Below, in pieces: positions 57,727 through 64,000 of a DNA stretch of 64,000 bases. Source of the DNA: Alcaligenaceae bacterium. GTDB lineage: Bacteria > Pseudomonadota > Gammaproteobacteria > Burkholderiales > Burkholderiaceae_B. Position 1 is the stretch's first letter, and each line of letters opens with the position of its first letter. The position numbers were made by a program, and so were the translations under genes. The stretch covers positions 1 through 64,000 of the forward strand of contig JACCEN010000006.1 in the NCBI GenBank assembly GCA_013416435.1, in the 5' to 3' direction. The notes beneath the pieces were generated by a model. It had not been told where the DNA came from. It ran no database searches and saw nothing but the letters and a program-made list of their open reading frames with translations.

Positions 57727-58619
57727 CTATGTCGAAGCGGCGTCGAGATTATCACGCTGATTGTCGCTGTCAATATCATTGAGCTCTTGCGTCTGTCGCG
57801 GCGCGTCAATCAACGACGTATTGTGGATTGTTGCGAAGGAAGCGGGCCGGCCTCTGTGCCGTTTGCTCTCTAGGGCGGAACGGCGCCGGTAACTCTCGAC
57901 GTTCATCTCGAAGATTGTGGCGTGGTGAACAAGTCGATCAACGGCGGCAAGCGTCATGGCGGGGTCAGGGAAGACCCGGTTCCATTCACCGAAGGGTTGG
58001 TTGGCGGTGATCATGAGGGAGCGGCGCTCATATCTGGCCGAGATGAGCTCGAACAAGACGCTAGTTTCAGCCTGATCTTTGGTTACGTAGGCCAAATCGT
58101 CGAGGATCAGTAAGTCGAACTTATCGAGCTTTGCGATGGCTGCCTCGAGCTGAAGATCGCGGCGGGCGACCTGTAACTTCTGCACGAGGTCGGTGGTCCT
58201 GGTGAACAGCACACGCCACCCGTTCTCGATCAGCGCTAGACCAATGGCACCAGCCAGATGAGTCTTGCCCCCGCCGGGTGGGCCAAAGAGAAGGGCGTTA
58301 GCCCCTTTAGCCAGCCAGCTGTCGCCCGCAGTCATGGCAGTCACCTGGGCCTTGGAGAGCATGGGCACCGCCTCGAACGCGAAATTATCCAGTGTCTTAC
58401 CGGCGGGCAGATGGGCTTCGGCCAGATGTCGCGCGATCCGGCGATGCGCGCGTTCGGCAAGCTCATGCTCGGCAATGGCCGCAAGAAAGCGCGCGGCGGG
58501 CCAGCCTTCCTGATCGGCCTGTTTGGCGAACTGAGGCCAGAAGGCCTTGATGGTAGGTAGTCGTAATTCGTTGAGCATGATGCCCAGACGTGCCTCGTCG
58601 ATGGTGTAGGGTGCGGCGC

Positions 58620-58623
<4 letters not shown>
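57727..58623 (-). CDS. istB: IS21-family helper ATPase IstB
   Basis: A 298-residue AAA+ ATPase that assists IstA during transposition. GPPGGGKTHLAGAIGLALI is Walker A (near residue 110), FDLLILDDLAY is Walker B, and SLMITANQPFGEWNRVF is sensor 1. The C terminus is extended by about 25 polar residues. Its ATG overlaps the istA stop (ATGA), as is typical of the family. Confidence 0.92.
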
Positions 58624-60187
<1,564 letters not shown>

Positions 60188-60322
60188 TCACAGAACCTGG
60201 AAGAAACCAGGCAGTGCGGTGAGTGCGGATCTGCGTTCGGGCTACGCCCTCCCGACGATCAGCAGCCGCCGCGCCGTCTCACCTTGATTGACGCTGAGTC
60301 TCACCTTGTTTGTCGTGCCACA

Positions 60323-60425
60323 GCCGGCGCGCTTGCAGGCCGAAGCAACCGACTTCGGGTCAATTACTGCCTGTGGCACGCCGTTGCGCGTGAATGCGAA
60401 CTTGGGGGGAGCCCTGGCGTCGTTC
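60323..60425 (-). pseudogene. Tyrosine integrase remnant, part upstream of the IS
   Basis: Read on the minus strand, in frame with the C-terminal part left of the IS, this segment gives FAFTRNGVPQAV followed 10 residues later by ACKRAG. It lines up with the usual integrase stretch before the catalytic H-x-x-R box. Beyond about 60425 no integrase similarity can be recognised, so the N-terminal two thirds are missing or replaced. Confidence 0.55.
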
Positions 60426-60709
60426 GATGGGGAAGGGACGAAACCCTGGGAAAGTTCTCGAGCACCACTGATGGCACGACGAGTGGGGAGACAAAACCCC
60501 GAAGCAGGAAGGGAGGCCCGGCCGTCGCTGCTGCCCAGAAACGAGCTGGATCCCTGTATCTTTAGGCTGGGTGCGGAGGATATGGAAACGTGGAAGGAGA
60601 GCAGAGGTTGAGAGCCCTGGAGCTGCTGGCCAATGCTTGGCTGGAGAGCTTCACGGAGGAGGAGAGAGGTTAACGTGGTTACCTAGCAGCGCTTGCTAAA
60701 ATACGGTAA
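60426..60709. other. No gene recognised
   Basis: About 280 bases between the integrase remnant and the toxin-antitoxin-like pair. Open frames exist on the plus strand but show no family motif or ribosome site. The stretch from 60540 to 60660 is purine-rich (repeated GGAGGAGAG-like runs). I see no defensible function. Confidence 0.4.
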
Positions 60710-60728
60710 ACCCATAATAATTATGGGT
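60710..60728. promoter_or_regulatory. Perfect palindromic operator of the DUF4258/XRE pair
   Basis: ACCCATAATAATTATGGGT has two 9-base arms around one central base. It overlaps the first possible ATG (60723) of the toxin-like gene. Toxin-antitoxin operons are commonly autorepressed through such palindromes by the HTH antitoxin. Confidence 0.65.
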
Positions 60729-61040
60729 ATGGCGGAACCAATTCCATTGAGGATGAGCGACGCAGCAATGCTTCGCATCATCCGGCGGCTGGCACGGGAC
60801 TCTTGCAATGTGTTCGTTACGAGCCATGCGAAAAAACGCATGAAGCAAAGGCGAATAACACTGATGCAGGTATTGTCGTGCCTGCGCAAGGGAGTAATCA
60901 CCGAGCCAGTGCACCAAGACATCAATGGCGACTGGAAATGCACGATGCTTTACCGATGGGCTGGCGACGAGGTGTCGGTGGCTACGGCGCTGCGTCGCGG
61001 CAATGAAGGTGAATGGATCGCTGTTGTAACTGTATTTTGA
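60723..61040 (+). CDS. DUF4258 domain protein, putative toxin
   Basis: A 105-residue (or shorter) small basic protein. The segment VFVTSHAKKRMKQRRITLMQ, then CLRKGVITEPVHQDINGDWK and VATALR...WIAVVTVF match the DUF4258 pattern of RelE-like small proteins. Starts at 60723, 60729 and 60753 are all possible; none has a strong ribosome site. An HTH gene follows 10 bases downstream and a palindromic operator lies upstream, the layout of a type II toxin-antitoxin operon with the toxin first. Toxicity is inferred. Confidence 0.65.
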   Translation: MGMAEPIPLRMSDAAMLRIIRRLARDSCNVFVTSHAKKRMKQRRITLMQVLSCLRKGVITEPVHQDINGDWKCTMLYRWAGDEVSVATALRRGNEGEWIAVVTVF

Positions 61041-61050
61041 AAGGACTGCT

Positions 61051-61482
61051 ATGTACCACTACACCGAATCAGGATTGCGTAATGTGTGGCTCGCAAATGG
61101 CTACAAGATCCGCAATGTTGGCGGAGAAGAGGCTGTGGCGATCCATGATGTAGACGAGCTTCACCGGGTAATAGGCCGCAGCCTTGCGCGTAAGCCCCGA
61201 CTAACCGGTGCGGAGCTGCGATTCTTGCGGAAGGAGATGGGACTGTCTCAGAACCGGCTTGCAGATTTACTTGGCTCCACTGAGCAGACAGTTTCTCTCT
61301 GGGAACGTCGTGGCCGCATGCCTGTTGGTTATGACCGGCTGGTTCGCGCGTTCTACCTTGAGTACCTAGACGGCAACGTGAAGCTCCAAGAAATGGTAGA
61401 GCGGCTGATTGATCTTGATCTAAAGGAAGAGGGCAAGGCTATCTTCGAAGACACCGACACTGGTTGGCGGCGCGCAGCCTAA
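61051..61482 (+). CDS. XRE-family HTH protein, putative antitoxin
   Basis: A 143-residue protein with an N-terminal domain (YHYTESGLRNVWLANGY) and a C-terminal HTH (RKEMGLSQNRLADLLGSTEQ, then VSLWERRG). The layout recalls MqsA/YgiT-type antitoxins without the zinc-binding cysteines. GAAAGGA precedes the ATG. Its partner is the DUF4258 gene upstream; a terminator follows 70 bases downstream. Confidence 0.75.
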   Translation: MYHYTESGLRNVWLANGYKIRNVGGEEAVAIHDVDELHRVIGRSLARKPRLTGAELRFLRKEMGLSQNRLADLLGSTEQTVSLWERRGRMPVGYDRLVRAFYLEYLDGNVKLQEMVERLIDLDLKEEGKAIFEDTDTGWRRAA

Positions 61483-61552
61483 AGTCAGCCACGGAAGAAC
61501 TGCGCGGCGCTCCCGCGCTGCCTCTTTCACGCCATCCCCGAGCAAGCACAGC

Positions 61553-61580
61553 AGGGCGACTCTTCCGAGTCGCCCTTTTT
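61553..61580 (+). terminator. Rho-independent terminator of the DUF4258/XRE pair
   Basis: GGGCGACTC and GAGTCGCCC form a perfect stem around TTCC, followed by five T. Confidence 0.88.
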
Positions 61581-61587
61581 ATTGGAT

Positions 61588-61704
61588 TCAGGCGTGGGCG
61601 GGCGGCTGAATCAGGGTCTCGGCAGGGATGTCCAGTTCTTTATGGAGCTTCCAAATCATCGGTAGCGTCAGGGAACGCTTGCGGTTCAGAATCTCATACG
61701 GGAT
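61588..61704 (-). pseudogene. HigA-like antitoxin, C-terminal fragment
   Basis: The minus strand reads IPYEILNRKRSLTLPMIWKL and continues into a DIPAETLIQP-type end before a stop at 61588, 38 residues in all. This matches the C-terminal part of HTH antitoxins of the HigA family (an EILNGKR-SLS-MI-LH-GIPA pattern). No N-terminal half or start is present. It lies directly upstream of, and opposite to, the intact higB gene, so it is a remnant of another system. Confidence 0.6.
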
Positions 61705-61714
61705 ACAGTGGGAC

Positions 61715-61996
61715 ATGATCAAGAACTTCCGCCATAAGGGCGTCCAGCTATTCTTTGAGACCGGATCGAAGGCAAAGATCCAGGCCGCTCATGCCGGCCA
61801 ACTTCAACGGCAGCTTCTTGCGTTGAACCGAGCCAGTCAGCCCGAAGATATGGATGTGCCCGGCTGGCGACTGCACCCATTGCGTGGTGCCGACTTACAA
61901 GGGCATTGGTCGGGGTGGGTCAACGGCAATTGGCGTCTGACCTTTGCTTTCGAAGGGCAGGACGCCGTCTTGGTGGACTACCAGGACTACCACTAG
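61715..61996 (+). CDS. higB: HigB-type toxin (RelE/ParE superfamily)
   Basis: A 93-residue protein opening MIKNFRHKGVQLFFETGSKA, the HigB signature. It also has DVPGWRLHPLRG and a C-terminal NWRLTFAFEGQDAVLVDYQDYH. HigB proteins cut mRNA on the ribosome. The antitoxin gene begins 10 bases downstream, but it carries a stop codon. The ATG gives the standard family length. Confidence 0.9.
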   Translation: MIKNFRHKGVQLFFETGSKAKIQAAHAGQLQRQLLALNRASQPEDMDVPGWRLHPLRGADLQGHWSGWVNGNWRLTFAFEGQDAVLVDYQDYH

Positions 61997-62006
61997 GAGC
62001 ATGACT

Positions 62007-62303
62007 ATGCAGATGCACAATCCCCCGCACCCGGGCAGTATCCTGTAGGAGGATGTCCTGCCGGAGCTTGGCCTCACCGTTACGCAGGCCGCGGAGCAAC
62101 TGGGCGTGTCGCGTGTCCAGTTCTCGCGCTTCATCAATGGCCGCTCAGGCGTGACGCCCGATCTGGCCATTCGTCTGTCCAAATGGATCCCGGCGCCTAC
62201 CGCTATCATGTGGCTGCAGATGCAGGCCGACTATGATCTGTGGCAGGCCGAACATTCGGGGCGGAAGCTCGAGGTTAAGCCGGCGCATGCTGTGCCGGCA
62301 TAG
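62007..62303 (+). pseudogene. higA: HigA-type antitoxin with in-frame TAG
   Basis: The frame starts MQMHNPPHPGSIL, then hits TAG at 62046-62048, and continues EDVLPELGLTVTQAAEQLG and SRVQFSRFINGRSGVTPDLA, the HTH of HigA. Without the stop it would be a normal 98-residue antitoxin. In family members this position is often Arg or Lys. AGGAGG spans the stop (62047-62052), so restart at a weak codon such as CTG 62058 is conceivable, which would leave the HTH intact. Otherwise the antitoxin is lost. Confidence 0.75.
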
Positions 62304-62328
62304 GCAAGCAAAAGAAAACCCGCTAGAT

Positions 62329-62355
62329 AAAGGCCGCTTAATCAAGCGGCCTTTT
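62329..62355 (+). terminator. Rho-independent terminator after higBA
   Basis: AAAGGCCGCTT and AAGCGGCCTTT form a perfect 11-bp stem around AATC, with a short T-run. Confidence 0.85.
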
Positions 62356-62459
62356 CCTTCTCTGTCTCTTACCGAGACTAAAACGTCAACTGGACCTGCA
62401 AGGCCCCCTCCTTGAAGGGGCCTCAAGCCAGTCATGTGCGGTTAACTTGAACCGACTGA

Positions 62460-62609
62460 CTACTTTCCTGGATTATGTTGTCCGGGCTTTTGCCCGGATT
62501 GGCCTTGACCGGGCTTTTGCTGCCCGCTTTGCTGCTGACCAGACTTGTTCTGGTCTTGTTGTCCGGGAGCGTGTTGCTTCCCTGGTTGGTTGGGCTGGTT
62601 TTGAGGCAT
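62460..62609 (-). CDS. Small Gln/Gly/Pro/Lys-rich disordered protein (49 aa)
   Basis: A 49-codon gene with AGGAG 8 bases before its ATG. The product begins MPQNQPNQPGKQHAPGQQ and continues as short repeats of the QKPGQ / SGQ type to the stop. It has no hydrophobic residues able to form a core, so it should be intrinsically disordered and hydrophilic. No function can be assigned; such low-complexity small proteins are sometimes linked to stress. It was found by reading the reverse strand for short frames. Confidence 0.6.
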   Translation of the reverse strand: MPQNQPNQPGKQHAPGQQDQNKSGQQQSGQQKPGQGQSGQKPGQHNPGK

Positions 62610-62767
62610 GGTTGACTCCTAGCGTCCCATTATCCCGGGTTGCTCTAAGAGCTGCCGGCGGGGTATGGCAACACGCTTGAGCATACGGCGTGCCTGATGG
62701 GGTAGGCGCGAAGGCCTGCTCTATCGGGCAGGGATAATCGTGAGTTTGCCGGAGCGGTGTGTCTCTC

Positions 62768-63289
62768 TTAGTCTGAACTCAGCATGCGGGCCTCGCCAGA
62801 GCATAGCGTCAAACCGACGCTGAGACGGCCGTCTTCGCGTAAAAGCAGGTGACAGCAATCGGCTTCCACATCGACGGTGATCCGGCCATTATTGTCCTGG
62901 CCGGCGCCAGAGGGCATCTGGAACACGATGTGTTCATGCCATGTCACTTTGACCGTCGCAGCGTCGGCGCCATGTGAAATGACATCCTTGATTTTTATAT
63001 CAAGCGAATAGTCGGCAATGCTATCTTTACCTGCCAGTGTGCCAAAGAGCCCGCCCAGTTGCAGTATGTCGTCCTTCTCCAGCGTCACGGCCACGCTGCC
63101 TGCATGGGCGCCGTCTTTCTGAATACGGATATCGGCCTGGAAGGCGGCCCCATCGGCTATATTGGTCTTCGTCCAATCTAACATTCGTTGCGGATCGTAG
63201 GCTCGCATCAAATCTTTAGCCTCTTCGCAGATCCCGTGTAAGTATCTACGGATGTCCTCTTTCGCCAAGCCCGGCGTTGCGCTGTCCAT
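62768..63289 (-). CDS. Hypothetical protein (173 aa)
   Basis: An unrecognised 173-residue soluble protein with AAGGAGG well placed before its ATG. The first 50 residues are helical in character (LAKEDIRRYLHGICEEAKDL). The rest alternates hydrophobic and polar residues as in beta sheet (VAVTLEKDDILQLGGLFGTL, VKVTWHEHIVFQMPSGAGQD). No signal peptide or membrane segment. Neighbours are the small Gln-rich gene and a short membrane-protein frame on the same strand, which give no clear clue. Confidence 0.65.
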   Translation of the reverse strand: MDSATPGLAKEDIRRYLHGICEEAKDLMRAYDPQRMLDWTKTNIADGAAFQADIRIQKDGAHAGSVAVTLEKDDILQLGGLFGTLAGKDSIADYSLDIKIKDVISHGADAATVKVTWHEHIVFQMPSGAGQDNNGRITVDVEADCCHLLLREDGRLSVGLTLCSGEARMLSSD

Positions 63290-63477
63290 GCCATCCTCCT
63301 TGAGTGCTTTGGCATAAAGCCATCGTTCATTCTAGGACGCTGATGAAGCCGCTTCCGCCACGCTTGGTTTCAGAAGCTTACTGAAGCCGACTGGATGGCA
63401 TCTATGACAGGCTCAATGAATTGAATCTACGGCTGGCGCTTGGCGCCTCAGAACCGGTGCCGGCACCAGCCTGTCGA
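63290..63477. other. No gene recognised
   Basis: About 190 bases upstream of the 173-residue hypothetical gene. It should contain that gene's promoter, but I cannot single one out. Confidence 0.3.
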
Positions 63478-63633
63478 TCACCCGGCACTATGCGACCGCA
63501 TTCTTTTTCCTTTCCAGAACGCCAGTACACCAATGACGATCACCACCCAGAAGATCGAGCCCTCGTTGGACCCCATCAGGCCTGCGAACAGCTCCATGGC
63601 TCCATGGCCGCAGTTGCCATCTATCGCGCCCAT
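63478..63633 (-). CDS. Possible small single-span membrane protein (51 aa)
   Basis: A 51-codon frame whose product has an N-terminal Gly/Met-rich segment (ELFAGLMGSNEGS), one strong membrane helix (IFWVVIVIGVLAFW) and a basic tail (KGKRMRS), a sensible inside-positive topology. The ribosome site is weak (TTGAG). Use of a second ATG at codon 13 would give a 39-residue form. Function unknown. Confidence 0.4.
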   Translation of the reverse strand: MGAIDGNCGHGAMELFAGLMGSNEGSIFWVVIVIGVLAFWKGKRMRSHSAG

Positions 63634-63940
63634 TGCACACTCAAGAGCGCTCCAAGTCTGCGCATGCTCGCCTCCGGGCAGGACTCACTTGCACAAGTCC
63701 AGCCAGTTGCGTGCCCATCACTGCGTCGAAGTTGGGCCAAGCTTTTCCGACCAGCATATCCGGAGCCATGGCTGCGCCTTCATTGCATGGCGACTCTTTG
63801 GCCAGAGCCCCCCAAACCCGCGGATTCATTACAGTTCGATGAAGTAACCACGGCTTATCCCTAGAGTTATCCACATATTCAGTGGACAACTGCAGATCCA
63901 TAAAGGCCGGCGCAGCAGTCTGCGATTTCGCCTGCAGGCA
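63634..63940. other. No gene recognised with confidence
   Basis: An 86-codon minus-strand frame (63641-63901) fills most of this stretch but shows no family motif, so it is not called. A perfect DnaA-box-like TTATCCACA lies at 63867-63875, without the clustered copies expected of an origin. Confidence 0.3.
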
Positions 63941-64000
63941 CTACACCTGGAAACTCTGCATGCCGGCTTCCAGTTGTGCCGATTCGTTGCGCAGTGAACT
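63941..64000 (-). CDS. C-terminal end of a truncated gene at the window edge
   Basis: The last 19 codons of a minus-strand frame entering from the right edge, reading SLRNESAQLEAGMQSFQV before a TAG stop. The pattern of an amphipathic helix followed by a short hydrophobic end resembles methyl-accepting chemotaxis proteins (QLxxxVxxFxV), but 19 residues cannot settle this. Confidence 0.3.
   Translation of the reverse strand, partial: SSLRNESAQLEAGMQSFQV

Noticed and set aside
60288-60611. A 107-codon plus-strand frame across the right end of the IS
   Set aside because: It spans the IS terminus and the integrase remnant, so it is a junction artefact without family motifs.
62447-62680. A 77-codon plus-strand frame
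   Set aside because: It is antisense to the Gln/Gly-rich small gene, which has the better ribosome site and coherent composition.
63867-63875. Perfect DnaA-box TTATCCACA as part of a replication origin
   Set aside because: It is a single copy, with one poor neighbour (TTATCCCTA), and no rep gene, iterons or AT-rich unwinding region.
63641-63901. An 86-codon minus-strand frame ending 7 bases before the small membrane-protein frame
   Set aside because: No recognisable motif and no clear ribosome site; kept only as a possible coupled upstream frame.

Overview
This window looks like a high-GC betaproteobacterial chromosome, most likely Burkholderiales/Alcaligenaceae (Bordetella/Achromobacter/Pusillimonas-like). 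That placement is inferred from the 5S rRNA sequence, a Bug/TctC-type tripartite tricarboxylate transporter, a short H-NS family protein, the ectR-ectABCD arrangement and the order of the housekeeping genes. No single marker proves it. A palindromic intergenic repeat, GGGGTCAGACCCC-N4-GGGGTCTGACCCC, occurs about 14 times between backbone genes and is absent to the right of the tRNA-Lys gene.

Layout. 1-250: end of an rRNA operon (5S and terminator). 498-8059: a branched-chain-amino-acid-type ABC importer (SBP, two permeases, two ATPases) in line with an M20 N-carbamoyl-type amidohydrolase and an M81/MlrC-type protein, which suggests uptake and breakdown of an amide or ureido compound. 8034-18586: a YdiJ-like FAD/Fe-S dehydrogenase and a GntR/FCD regulator (minus strand) diverge from a serine-glyoxylate-type aminotransferase, a TctCBA importer, a crotonase and a CoA-transferase. 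Matching GntR-like half-operators sit on both sides of the divergent promoter region. 18723-25332: minus-strand housekeeping run maf-pyk-rlmH-rsfS-nadD-hemF-purD-yebC. 25435-38283: a HerA-like ATPase, a tartrate/malate-type dehydrogenase, a DMT exporter, a quinone reductase, fbp-pepN, a GNAT enzyme, a lipoprotein, H-NS, a nitrilase-family amidase and tldD. 38509-45482: ectoine and 5-hydroxyectoine biosynthesis (ectR-ectABCD) facing an ehuBCDA-type ectoine ABC importer. 45619-46925: DAHP synthase preceded by a Phe-rich leader peptide, a terminator and a matching antiterminator. 46981-52291: a Dld-like dehydrogenase and glycolate oxidase glcDEF. 52373-57220: mnmA, a TauE/SafE exporter, a TlpA-like protein, a GST and purB.

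57355-64000 is accessory DNA that begins at tRNA-Lys(CTT). A tyrosine integrase remnant next to the tRNA is split by an IS21-family element, whose terminal repeats and 6-bp target duplication can be read directly. Beyond it are a DUF4258/XRE toxin-antitoxin-like pair with a palindromic operator, a HigBA locus whose antitoxin carries an in-frame stop, an antisense fragment of another HigA-like antitoxin, two short genes below usual size limits and an unknown 173-residue protein.

The strongest regulatory discovery candidate is the phenylalanine attenuator upstream of the DAHP synthase gene (45619-45793). The GntR operator pair, a perfect 15-bp inverted repeat around the purB start and the degenerate toxin-antitoxin neighbourhood also deserve a second look. 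Functions are assigned from recognisable motifs and gene context only; no database search was run.
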